From NCBI GenBank assembly GCA_947627915.1, contig CANQXT010000003.1, positions 1 to 49,904 on the forward strand: a stretch of DNA of 49,904 nucleotides, in the 5' to 3' direction. Origin of the DNA: an uncultured Bacilli bacterium (GTDB lineage: Bacteria > Bacillota_I > Bacilli_A > RF39 > UBA660). Position numbers and translations under genes: made by a program. The notes beneath the pieces are model-generated. The model ran no database searches and was not told the DNA's origin. It saw only the letters and a program-made list of their open reading frames with translations. Below, one piece after another: positions 1 to 9,636 of the stretch (positions are counted from its first letter, which is position 1; each line of letters opens with the position of its first letter).

Positions 1-962
1 AACAAACTAGAAATATAATATCTTTTTTCAATAGTCTTTTTACCATTGTGTTCAATAGTTTTTCTTACTAAGCCAAAAGAGTGTAATGAAGGCCAAGAAG
101 AATAATCGAAATACCAATTAATATCTTCTGTTTGGAAATATTCGTAAGTTATGACATTAGAATTTGCTTTTTCAGTTGAAATAGTGTACGCAGATTTTAA
201 GCACCCTGCTTTAATCGCGTCTAATTTATCGTCATCAAAATATAGTTCTAAATCACTTAAAAATGATGGATGATTAGCTTTTAATGCAACAACATAATCT
301 GCTTTAGCATCAATAACAGCTTTGATATTTTCTTTTTGTGTATTCAATGCATCCCATGTAACAATAGCCCCTTTAGCATTCACTCTATTTAAAATAGTAG
401 GAATGGTTGTTATTTCATTAGTTTTATCATCAATCATTTCACTGGCAAGACACATTTGATAATTATTAGAATAAATGTTTAAAATATTTAAAGATTTAAT
501 GGCTTCCCGAAGTTCATTTTCATTCCTTTTACTGCCATTATCTGTTTTACCATCAATAGATAATATATCTCTTTCTGATTTAAATAATTTAGTAACATTT
601 TGAAAAAATAGAACACAAATATCTTCAAATTCTTGAGGGCGAATAATAGCAAATACTCTTTCATAAGTTTTAGCAGATGCAACTCCACCCGTCATTTTTA
701 AAAATTGTTTAAAAAAATCATATTTAATTTCAACGAAATCGTGAATTTCTTCCCAAGTATTTTGATCAGCTAAAATAGCAATAAAAGCAGTAATCACAAT
801 ATCCCAAATCTTATATACACGTTTTCCTTTTTGTCTAGAATCATACAAGGATTTTAAACTCTCTTTAAATTCAATAATAGCCTTTTTATCAAAATCATCA
901 ATATTGATTTCGAATTTTTTAAGTCGTTCTCTAACCATTTTTCTAGTAATTCCTGTAGACAT
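1..962 (-). mobile_element. ISAs1-family-like transposase, 3' part truncated by window edge
   Basis: Manual minus-strand translation MSTGITRKMVRERLKKFEINIDDFDKK...SIDGKTDNGSKRNENELREAIKSLNI...VVALKANHPSF...WPSLHSFGLVRKTIEHNGKKTIEKRYYISSL; DGK motif and KRYYISSL typical of ISAs1/H-repeat transposases. Open at the edge, so absent from the ORF track. Confidence 0.88.
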
Positions 963-1134
963 TATTTCATCACCTAGAATTAGAATACATTATTTACATC
1001 TTTTTTACTAGATTATTATCATTTTTTTATAACTTTTATTTAATTTTTATTTTCTATTTCTCGGTTTTATTTGCCTGTCAATGTTTTTTTTATATTTTTT
1101 TCATGTCTTTATCCTGAATAAATTAGTATCTTTC

Positions 1135-1164
1135 TTGATTTTATATAATAAGCTATATTATAAT
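1135..1164 (+). promoter_or_regulatory. Putative promoter of Cys-rich surface protein (TTGATT-18-TATAAT)
   Basis: TTGATT 1135-1140, TATAAT 1159-1164; downstream TATAATTAgtTTATAAAATAG closely matches the 43118 promoter region. Confidence 0.45.
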
Positions 1165-1192
1165 TAGTTTATAAAATAGGATGTGAAGTATT

Positions 1193-3763
1193 ATGAAGAA
1201 GAGATTTTTAATAATAACCTTAATTATAATTGGAATAATATCTTTAACATTATCATTAACCTATAAGACTTATTATAACAAAATTGTTGGAGAAAAAAGT
1301 CCTTCTATAATTGGAGATAAGTTTGCAATTTATATAGAAGAAGATAATGGAGAATTTACGCCAACAAATAGAGATATGTTTCCAACACTAGGAGAAGGTT
1401 ATATATTAGATCATAGTGATTGTATAGATAGACATAGAAAAACTTTAGAAAGTCCAGTAATAGATATTGATCCCTATAATATAGCACACGTTTATACAAC
1501 AAATGCTTTATATTGTAATTTATATTTTAAAAAATATAGTTGGGAAGGAACAGAAGTAAAATTTAAATTTGAGAATAGTGGTCAAACAGTTCATGAAAGA
1601 AATCAAAAGTATCGAATAGAATGGACAATAGAAGGAGCAACAGAATACTGTATAACAGATGGAAGTAGTTGTGACTGGAAGACGATTCCCTATGAGATGG
1701 GAAAGAAGTTTTTAGAAGATAATATAGAAATACCAGGAGATAGTGGTCAAAAGACATATTATGTTAAATTAAAAACATTATTTACTGAACAAGAATCAAA
1801 TAGAGATGGATTATATTTACAATTAGATATAACACCACCAACATGTTCATTAAAAGTAGAGAATAATAAAATAGTATTTGCTAGAATACATGATGATCGA
1901 AGTGCAGAAGCGAATATAGTAAGAGGAATAAGTAGAACAAATACAACAACATATGGAAATATAAATTCCATAAATGTAAGTGGAACCGGTGAATATTATG
2001 GATATGTAAAAGATGAAGCCGGAAATGAAGGAAGATGTACTATAGATGTCCAAAATGATTATGGAGTTGCTTGTAGTGTAACTCAAACAAATTCATATCC
2101 AATATATTGTAATGTAACAAAAGAAAATCCACACCCAGTATATTGTAGTGTAACCAAAGAAAATTCTGAGCCAGTATACTGTAATGTAACAAGTGCAAAT
2201 CCTCATCCAGTATTTTGTGCTGTTACTGGAAATAAACCAATTTCAAAATATTGTGAGGTAAAAAGTACAAATCCTCATACAGTATATTGTAATGTAACTC
2301 AAACCAATTCTGAGTCAGTAAATTGTAAAGTAAATAAAACACTTATGACACCAATAAAATGTAGTGTCACAGATACAAAATCAGAGACAAAAAATTGTAC
2401 AGTTACACAAAAACTTGCCGATAAAAATACTTATTGTTATGTTACCAATACATATGATAGAACCCAATATTGTACTCAAACAAAATCTACACCTATCTCC
2501 GGATATACTTATATTGGTATACGTTGTAATTGTGGTTATTATCCATATCAAGATTCAATGCAAGTAGCCTTTAATGGAGTATCAACTTGTTCTCCAAATA
2601 ATTGGCAAAGTCCTTTTAATCCGTTTAATTATTATCATTCAGAGTATGAAATTAATTGTAGTACAGTATGTAGTTTAGCAAGAGATCCATCTCGTTATAG
2701 ATTTCCTTATACTAGTGGCTATATGGATGGTAATTATGAATTCTTTCTAAATAGCGTTTCATATCCACCAGCTGTAGTAGCATTTTGCTATTCAGTGCCA
2801 CAAGGAGTCGTATATACTTGTTCAAATGGTAATATATGTAATTACGCTGGATGTTGTAGTAATCAAGTATGTGGTAATGTATCATATGATTATGTTTGCT
2901 CAAATGGAATAACATATTCAAATGATAGTAGTGCTTGTACAAATTCTATTTGTAGTTCTAAAGAACAATATAAATGTTCTGATGGTAATATATATGAAAC
3001 GAGAAATGAGTGTACAAGTAAGAGTTGTGGAACTAAAGATAGTTATGTTTGCTCAGATGGAAGTACCTATGATACGAAGAGTACTTGTGAAAATAAACAA
3101 TGTGGTACAAATTATAGTTATTTATGTTCTGATGGTGAAACATATAGTACATCAAGTGATTGTACCAATAAACAATGTGATACAAAGAATACATATTCTT
3201 GTTCAAATGGAAAACAATATAGTACATCAGATGAGTGTACAAGTAGGCAATGTGGTACAGATTATACATATTCATGTTCCGATGGAAAAGAGTATAATAC
3301 ATCAGATGAGTGTACAAGTAAGACATGTAATGTGGAATATCAATATTCATGCTCAAATGGAAAAGAATATCCTTCATTAACTACATGTACAAATCAACAA
3401 TGTGATACCAGATATACATATTCTTGCTCAGATGGAGAAGAGTATAATTCTCAAAGTAGTTGTACAAATTCGGTATGTGATACTAAGTACACATATTCAT
3501 GTTCAAATGGTGAAGAATATAACTCATCAAGTACTTGTACAAGTACCCAATGCGATACCAGATACACATATTCATGCTCAAATGGAAGTGAATATGATTC
3601 ACAAAGTACATGTACCAATACCCAATGTTCTACAGGATATACCTATACATGTTCTGATGGTTCAACATATGATAACCAAAATAGTTGTATATCTAAAGAA
3701 TGTGGTAGAGCTTGTCCAACTGGTTATACTAAAGATGGTGGTTATTGTTATAAAGAAGTATAG
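1193..3763 (+). CDS. Secreted/anchored cysteine-rich repeat surface protein
   Basis: N-terminal hydrophobic segment; short C-x-V-T-x(n)-N-x-x-P-V-Y repeats then 25-aa repeats YTYSCS(D/N)GxxYxxxxxCTxxxC; ends TAG. Confidence 0.85.
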   Translation: MKKRFLIITLIIIGIISLTLSLTYKTYYNKIVGEKSPSIIGDKFAIYIEEDNGEFTPTNRDMFPTLGEGYILDHSDCIDRHRKTLESPVIDIDPYNIAHVYTTNALYCNLYFKKYSWEGTEVKFKFENSGQTVHERNQKYRIEWTIEGATEYCITDGSSCDWKTIPYEMGKKFLEDNIEIPGDSGQKTYYVKLKTLFTEQESNRDGLYLQLDITPPTCSLKVENNKIVFARIHDDRSAEANIVRGISRTNTTTYGNINSINVSGTGEYYGYVKDEAGNEGRCTIDVQNDYGVACSVTQTNSYPIYCNVTKENPHPVYCSVTKENSEPVYCNVTSANPHPVFCAVTGNKPISKYCEVKSTNPHTVYCNVTQTNSESVNCKVNKTLMTPIKCSVTDTKSETKNCTVTQKLADKNTYCYVTNTYDRTQYCTQTKSTPISGYTYIGIRCNCGYYPYQDSMQVAFNGVSTCSPNNWQSPFNPFNYYHSEYEINCSTVCSLARDPSRYRFPYTSGYMDGNYEFFLNSVSYPPAVVAFCYSVPQGVVYTCSNGNICNYAGCCSNQVCGNVSYDYVCSNGITYSNDSSACTNSICSSKEQYKCSDGNIYETRNECTSKSCGTKDSYVCSDGSTYDTKSTCENKQCGTNYSYLCSDGETYSTSSDCTNKQCDTKNTYSCSNGKQYSTSDECTSRQCGTDYTYSCSDGKEYNTSDECTSKTCNVEYQYSCSNGKEYPSLTTCTNQQCDTRYTYSCSDGEEYNSQSSCTNSVCDTKYTYSCSNGEEYNSSSTCTSTQCDTRYTYSCSNGSEYDSQSTCTNTQCSTGYTYTCSDGSTYDNQNSCISKECGRACPTGYTKDGGYCYKEV
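2063..2485 (+). repeat. Short degenerate coding repeats (CNVTxxNPHPVY)
   Basis: Repeated VYCNVTKENPHPVYCSVTKENSEPVYCNVTSANPHPVFCAV. Confidence 0.75.
2809..3711 (+). repeat. About 12 tandem 75-bp (25-aa) three-cysteine repeats
   Basis: TYSCSNGKQYSTSDECTSRQCGTDY / TYSCSDGKEYNTSDECTSKTCNVEY etc. Confidence 0.88.
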
Positions 3764-3805
3764 TAAATATGGACAATTAAGATAATTTTTGATAAAATTT
3801 AACTG

Positions 3806-4366
3806 GTGGTAAAAATGTTAGATAAAATAATTGGTGAAGCAAAAGGAATATTTAATATAATAACTTTATTTGAAATAATAATATCTATTATCTTTATCTT
3901 AATTGGATTATTATTCTTTACTAGTTCAACTGCAAGTAATGTACTAGTTTCTATAGTAACTGGTTTTGCACTTATTGTAGTTGGTGCAAGTTCTATATTT
4001 TCTTATTTTAGAAGAGGAAGTATTGTCTTATTTAATAATAATTTAATTATGGGTATTTTATATATTATTATTGGGGTTATATCAATGTTCTTAAAACAAT
4101 CATTATCTATTGCTTTAGGTATATATTTATTAGTTGTTGGTTGTCAAAAAATTAGTTATGGTTTATTCTTAAAGAAATTTAATGAAAAAACATGGATTTT
4201 TGATTTAGTTGTAGGTATATTATTTATAGCTTTAGGAGTAACAGCATTCTTTACTAATGGTGAATATGTTATTGAAGTTGTAGGTATTTGTTTATTAGGC
4301 TATGGTTTAATTAATTTAATAAATATTATTTTATTAAGAAAAAGAAGTAAATATTTTATAGCTTAA
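3806..4366 (+). CDS. DUF308/HdeD-like membrane protein
   Basis: Multiple TM segments with repeated GIxxIxxGV pattern; similar to 27272-27928. Likely start at the internal ATG MLDKIIGE. Confidence 0.6.
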   Translation: MVKMLDKIIGEAKGIFNIITLFEIIISIIFILIGLLFFTSSTASNVLVSIVTGFALIVVGASSIFSYFRRGSIVLFNNNLIMGILYIIIGVISMFLKQSLSIALGIYLLVVGCQKISYGLFLKKFNEKTWIFDLVVGILFIALGVTAFFTNGEYVIEVVGICLLGYGLINLINIILLRKRSKYFIA

Positions 4367-4385
4367 AGATAAGATAAATTAAGTA

Positions 4386-4415
4386 AAATAGTTGTGTAAA
4401 ACAACTATTTTTATA
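4386..4415 (+). terminator. Rho-independent terminator
   Basis: AAATAGTTGT-gtaaa-ACAACTATTT + T run. Confidence 0.75.
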
Positions 4416-4464
4416 TTGTTAAATAAGTAATACTTGGTTATACTAAAATTATAGGTGGTAGTAA

Positions 4465-5694
4465 ATGAATATTAAAGAAGTACATGCAAGAGAAATATTA
4501 GATAGTAGAGGTAATCCCACTGTGGAAGTGGAAATGACTTTAGATAATGGCATAAAATCAGTTGCATCTGTACCTAGTGGAGCTTCAACTGGTACTAAAG
4601 AAGCACTTGAATTAAGAGATAATGATTTAGCTAGATATCATGGTAAAGGTGTTTTAAAAGCAGTTAATAACGTTAATACAATTATTGCTAAAGAATTAGT
4701 TGGTCAAAAATTAGAACAAGTTGCTGTTGATAAAATTTTATTAAGATTAGATGGAACTCCTAATAAAAGTGTTTTAGGAGCTAATGCAACTTTAGCAGTA
4801 TCTTTAGCATCATTAAAATGTTTAGCTAAACTTCAAAATAAAGAATTATATGAATATATTACGGGTGGTAAAGTAAGTTTACCTATTCCAATGGTAAATA
4901 TAGTTAATGGTGGTGCTCATGCCAATAATAATTTAGATATTCAAGAATTTATGATTGTTCCTATTGTTAAAGGTATGGCTAAAAGAGTTGAAGCTGCTAG
5001 TGAAATATTCCATACTTTAAAAGATATCTTAAATAAAAGAGGTTTACCTACTACTGTCGGTGATGAGGGTGGTTTTGCTCCTAATTTAAATTCAACTAGT
5101 GAAGCCCTAGATTTAATAATGGACGCTATAAATGAAGCTAATTATCATCCAGGTAAAGATGTTTTAATTGCCCTAGATATAGCAGCATCTGAATTATATG
5201 ATAAAACAACAAATACTTATAAAATAGATAATAGAATATTATCTGCTAAAGATTTAATTAAATATTATATTAATTTAGTTACTAATTATCCAATTATCAG
5301 TATTGAAGATCCTTTTGAAGAAAATGATTTAAATAGTTTAGCAGAATTAACAAATTTAATTGGTGATAAAATTATGATTGTTGGAGATGATCATTTCTGT
5401 ACAAATGCTAATTTATTACAAAAAGGAATTGATTTAAAAGCTGGAAATGCTATTATTATAAAAGCTAATCAAATAGGTACAGTTTCGGAAATGACAAGAA
5501 CAATTATGTTAGCTAAAAAGAATAATTATAAAACAATTATAAGTCATCGTAGTGGAGAAACAGAAGATACATTTATTGCTGATTTAGCAGTAGGTTTTGG
5601 TAGTCCATTTATTAAAACTGGTTCTGTTAGTCGTGGTGAAAGAATAAGTAAATATAATAGATTAATGAAAATAGAAGAATTATTGAATAAATAA
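4465..5694 (+). CDS. eno: Enolase
   Basis: MNIKEVHAREILDSRGNPTVEVEM...GASTGTKEALELRD...SHRSGETEDTFIADLAV...GSVSRGERISKYNRL. Confidence 0.98.
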   Translation: MNIKEVHAREILDSRGNPTVEVEMTLDNGIKSVASVPSGASTGTKEALELRDNDLARYHGKGVLKAVNNVNTIIAKELVGQKLEQVAVDKILLRLDGTPNKSVLGANATLAVSLASLKCLAKLQNKELYEYITGGKVSLPIPMVNIVNGGAHANNNLDIQEFMIVPIVKGMAKRVEAASEIFHTLKDILNKRGLPTTVGDEGGFAPNLNSTSEALDLIMDAINEANYHPGKDVLIALDIAASELYDKTTNTYKIDNRILSAKDLIKYYINLVTNYPIISIEDPFEENDLNSLAELTNLIGDKIMIVGDDHFCTNANLLQKGIDLKAGNAIIIKANQIGTVSEMTRTIMLAKKNNYKTIISHRSGETEDTFIADLAVGFGSPFIKTGSVSRGERISKYNRLMKIEELLNK

Positions 5695-5709
5695 TTTATT
5701 ATTAACATT

Positions 5710-5739
5710 TAGTTCACAATTTGTGAACTATTTTTATTT
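5710..5739 (+). terminator. Rho-independent terminator after eno
   Basis: TAGTTCACAA-TTGTGAACTA + TTTTTATTT. Confidence 0.8.
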
Positions 5740-5789
5740 ATATTTTTATTTTTAAATGATATAGTTAAATAAAGTGGAGATGGTGATAT

Positions 5790-7076
5790 ATGCTTTTCGT
5801 TTCAATTTCTGTATTAATTATTTTAACATTAATATTATTTAGTTATTTTGTTTTTGGCAAATTTAAATTTTTATATGATTCAAATATTAAATTAATATTA
5901 CATATTATAATATCTATTATTTTATGTATTGTAACCCACTATTATGTATATGAAATAGATCGGATTTTGATATATACTGTATTAGGATTGTATAGTTGTG
6001 TTTTATTAGTTTATTTATTAAATAAAAATTATCATAATTATAAAAATAGTATTACTGTACTAAATAATAATATTAAAGAAAATAAATTACAAAATAAAAT
6101 AATATTATTAGGGTTATTTATAATTAATGATATATTTTGTTTTTCTATTATCCATGTAGATATTAAGTCATTAAGTATAATAGTAATGCTTCTTTATTTA
6201 ATATCTTATTTTCTTTTCTATATTTCAATAATAGTTATACCTATACTTTTAGGTAATATAATAGCTAGATTAAGATTATTTAAAAAAGATAAAAAGATAT
6301 ATCATAGTCTTCAACATCCCTATTTTAGAGAGTTACCAAATAATTATGGTATTGGTATAAATACTATTTTAATGGATTCAGTTATGGAAAATGAAAAAGA
6401 TTTACTAGCAGTTATTTTAGATTTAGCTGCTAAAAGATATATAAATTTAAAAAAAGATCATAATGGTTATAAAATAGTTCTTTTAAAAGATATAGATGAT
6501 AAATTATACCAAAATGAACAATATATCTTATCTTTAATAAAAGAAAAAGAATTAAAGAATATAAATTATAATGATTGGTATAATTTATGTATTGAAGATG
6601 GTGTTAAAGAAGATTTATATATTCCTAAAAATATTAAAAGAATTTTTAATTTATCGATGAGTCCTCTAGAAATATTTATATGTATTTTAATATGGGGTAT
6701 ACCATCATTTATTATGTTTATGTCTATAGATTCCATTTTATTTATGTTTATAGATTTATTAATTCCTATAATAATTATTATTATATTTATATTAAGTTAT
6801 AAAAGAAATATGAGAAGAAATAATTTAACGAGAACTAAAAAGGGTGTTAAAGAATATAAAAAATTATTAGCATTTAAAAGTTTTATAAAAGATTTTGGTA
6901 ATTTTGATGAAAGAAGTATTGATGAGATAGTTTTATGGGACTACTATTTATCATATGCCCAAGTATTTGGTTTAACAAAGGAAATAATGCAAACAGGGTA
7001 TAATGAATTAGTAAATAATGCATCATTCCAAATTGATAATATTGATAATATTACTTTAGATAATATTAAATATTAA
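5790..7076 (+). CDS. DUF2207-like membrane protein (paralog 1)
   Basis: TM segments; YFRELPNNYGIGINTILMDSVMENEKDLLAVILDLAAKRYINLKK; C-terminus shared with 11962 and 13199 proteins. Confidence 0.7.
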   Translation: MLFVSISVLIILTLILFSYFVFGKFKFLYDSNIKLILHIIISIILCIVTHYYVYEIDRILIYTVLGLYSCVLLVYLLNKNYHNYKNSITVLNNNIKENKLQNKIILLGLFIINDIFCFSIIHVDIKSLSIIVMLLYLISYFLFYISIIVIPILLGNIIARLRLFKKDKKIYHSLQHPYFRELPNNYGIGINTILMDSVMENEKDLLAVILDLAAKRYINLKKDHNGYKIVLLKDIDDKLYQNEQYILSLIKEKELKNINYNDWYNLCIEDGVKEDLYIPKNIKRIFNLSMSPLEIFICILIWGIPSFIMFMSIDSILFMFIDLLIPIIIIIIFILSYKRNMRRNNLTRTKKGVKEYKKLLAFKSFIKDFGNFDERSIDEIVLWDYYLSYAQVFGLTKEIMQTGYNELVNNASFQIDNIDNITLDNIKY

Positions 7077-7142
7077 AGCAATAATTCTTTTTTCTCTTAA
7101 AAAAATATGTTATTATAGAAATATAATAGGTAAGGAGTTTTA

Positions 7143-8210
7143 GTGGTAATGAATAATGGAGTAAATAATACTGTTTGTCCAAATTGTGGAGCAAGCATAT
7201 TAAATGGGGCTACTTTTTGTGGCAATTGTGGTTATAATTTGAATAATAATATTGGTGTAGTTAATAATGTTATTAATTCTATGCCTAGTGAACCTCCTAA
7301 AAATAATAAATTTCAAGATAAAAAGAAATTATTAATAATAATAGGAGTAGTACTTGTCGTTTTAGTAGGAGGTTTTATAGCATTTAAAGTATTAAATCAT
7401 TCATCTAATAAAACTAAAATGTTTTCAGATGATCAATTAATACCGATAAAAAAAGATTCTAAATATGGTTATATAAATACCGATGGTAAAATAGTAATAG
7501 AACCTATATATTTAGATGTTAGTGAATTTTATGGTGATTATGCTGTTGTGGAAAAAGAAGAAGATAAATCACAAATAATTGATAAGAATGGTAAAGTTGT
7601 AATTGATTCATCATATAATCCCGAATATTTTGAAGATTTAGAAGTATGGTTAATTAAGTCTAGTTTATATGATAAGAATTTAAAACAAATATCTGGTGAT
7701 GGTTATAAAATTTATCATATCGAAGACAATTATTTTCAATGGAATGATAGAGAAAGTAAAACGGTAGGTATAATGAATGAAAAAGGTAAAATATTATATA
7801 AATATACTTTCCAATCTGATGAAAATTTTATGTCAATTGATTCTTCAGATAAGGATGAAGATTTAAAAGATTTATATTGTGTAGTGAATATTGAAAACAA
7901 AAAATATGGTATTGTTAATTGTAAAAATGGTAAATTAGTTTATGATTTTGGCGATAAAAAAATATTTAGTAATGGTGATAATACTTTTAAAATATATAAT
8001 TCTTCAATGAGTGAAGTTTTAGATAATATTTTTATAAATAATGATAAAGTTTTATATCATAGTAATGGTAAAAATGTTGGCTTAACTTATCGTAATGGTT
8101 ATTTACATATAAATGATTATAGTAATTATCAAACTTCTTATCTTGATATTAAAACTGGTAAAATAGTAGATAAAGTAGATAATACAACTACTGTTGAATT
8201 AAGTGATTAG
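7143..8210 (+). CDS. Zinc-ribbon, TM-anchored WG-repeat-like protein (5' part; GTG start, ATG alternative at 7149)
   Basis: CPNCGASILNGATFCGNCG; TM; KKDSKYGYINTDGKIVIEPIY WG-type repeats. Confidence 0.7.
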   Translation: MVMNNGVNNTVCPNCGASILNGATFCGNCGYNLNNNIGVVNNVINSMPSEPPKNNKFQDKKKLLIIIGVVLVVLVGGFIAFKVLNHSSNKTKMFSDDQLIPIKKDSKYGYINTDGKIVIEPIYLDVSEFYGDYAVVEKEEDKSQIIDKNGKVVIDSSYNPEYFEDLEVWLIKSSLYDKNLKQISGDGYKIYHIEDNYFQWNDRESKTVGIMNEKGKILYKYTFQSDENFMSIDSSDKDEDLKDLYCVVNIENKKYGIVNCKNGKLVYDFGDKKIFSNGDNTFKIYNSSMSEVLDNIFINNDKVLYHSNGKNVGLTYRNGYLHINDYSNYQTSYLDIKTGKIVDKVDNTTTVELSD

Positions 8211-8225
8211 GAAAAAAAGAATGAT

Positions 8226-8651
8226 ATGACTGTATATGAGTGTGAAACTGGTGTAGGACTTAAAAGTAAAGATAAAGTAGTAGTAGATTGTGTTTGGGAT
8301 ACTATTCGAATATTTGATTATCCAGTATATGACTATTTAGTTTCTAAAAATAAAAAATATATTATAACTAAAAAAGATGATAGTTATTATTTAGTAGATT
8401 TAAAAAATAGTAAAACAATAAAAGAGTTTAAAACTAAACGTTTTAGAAATTCTAATAACAGTCCATTTATATTTTATGATGATGAAAATGATAATTATGT
8501 AATATATAATGTAGTTACTGATAAAGAAGTTACAGTTAAAAATGATGTTGATATATGGTTAAGATCAAATTATGTTATTGTGGAAGAAGATAATAAATAC
8601 AATTACTATAATAGTGATTTGAAATTAATTTATACTGCAAGTGAAAAATAA
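8226..8651 (+). pseudogene. In-frame continuation of the WG-repeat-like protein after TAG at 8208-8210
   Basis: Same frame as 7143 ORF; read-through ...VELSD*EKKNDMTVYECETGVGLKSKDKVVVDCVWD. Confidence 0.6.
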
Positions 8652-8698
8652 AATTATTAAATTTTTATAGTGTTAAAGAATGAAGGAGAGTGTTTTAA

Positions 8699-9592
8699 AT
8701 GAATGAAAATTTAAATAATAATAATTTAACTAATAAGGTTTGTCCAATATGTGGAACAAGTAATTTACCTAATACTAATTTTTGTATTAAGTGTGGAAAT
8801 AATTTGAGTGTTGCCAGTCAACCAATTCCAGATACAAATAATAATATTCCTAATCAACAACCAGTTATGAATAATAATATGAATAATCAAAATGTTAATG
8901 TTGCTCCTACTAATGTGAATGTATCAATGAATAATGGTTTAAAAATGAACTTAGTCCAATATTTTATTCAAAGTATAATTAAACCATTTGATAATTATAT
9001 AAATAATGAAAGTAATTTAAGTGATATTAAAGAAGTAGGTATTTTATCTGGTATAGTAGTATTATTCTTAACAATTATGAATTTATTATCTAAGATGATA
9101 TCTGCAGTAAGAGTTAAATCATTATTTTCAACAGAAGTATCTTGGGTATGGGAAAATTTAAAAAATATATCTTATGTAAAAGTTATTGGTACTAATTTAT
9201 TAGTATATGCTGGTATATTAGTAGCTATCGCAGGTGTTTATTTCTTAGCTAGTTTAGTTATTAAAAAGAGTCCTAATTTTGTTAAATTATTAGGTATTGC
9301 TACTACTAGTATTATTCCATTTGCTATTTGTTATGGTTTATTATCACCAGTACTATCTATGATAAATACTACAATAGGTATGGTAGTAACAGTTATTGGG
9401 TTTGTATATTCTTTAATGATTTTAATAGAACTTATAAATGATAGTATTGTTATTGAAAATAAAAATACAAGAATATTAATTCATGTTATATGTTTATCTA
9501 TTTTAATAATAGGTGGTGGATATATAATTTATAAATCTATTATGTCAACTATAACAAGTGGTTTAGGTTCACTTGCTGGATTATTAAGATAA
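8699..9592 (+). CDS. Zinc-ribbon membrane protein (Yip1-like)
   Basis: CPICGTSNLPNTNFCIKCG then Asn-rich linker and about five TM segments. Confidence 0.6.
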   Translation: MNENLNNNNLTNKVCPICGTSNLPNTNFCIKCGNNLSVASQPIPDTNNNIPNQQPVMNNNMNNQNVNVAPTNVNVSMNNGLKMNLVQYFIQSIIKPFDNYINNESNLSDIKEVGILSGIVVLFLTIMNLLSKMISAVRVKSLFSTEVSWVWENLKNISYVKVIGTNLLVYAGILVAIAGVYFLASLVIKKSPNFVKLLGIATTSIIPFAICYGLLSPVLSMINTTIGMVVTVIGFVYSLMILIELINDSIVIENKNTRILIHVICLSILIIGGGYIIYKSIMSTITSGLGSLAGLLR

Positions 9593-9636
9593 TTTTAATT
9601 ATATATATATTTTTAGTAATAAATTAGGAGGAAATA

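Noticed and set aside
488-688. 66-aa minus ORF from the track
   Set aside because: Out of frame inside the ISAs1-like transposase gene.
1563-3785. Many antisense or alternate-frame ORFs over the Cys-rich gene (e.g. 2922-3380, 3033-3377, 3402-3785)
   Set aside because: By-products of repetitive coding sequence; low-complexity translations without SD.
8208-8210. TAG as a recoded sense codon
   Set aside because: TAG terminates other clear genes here (1193 ORF, nifJ), so suppression is not supported.
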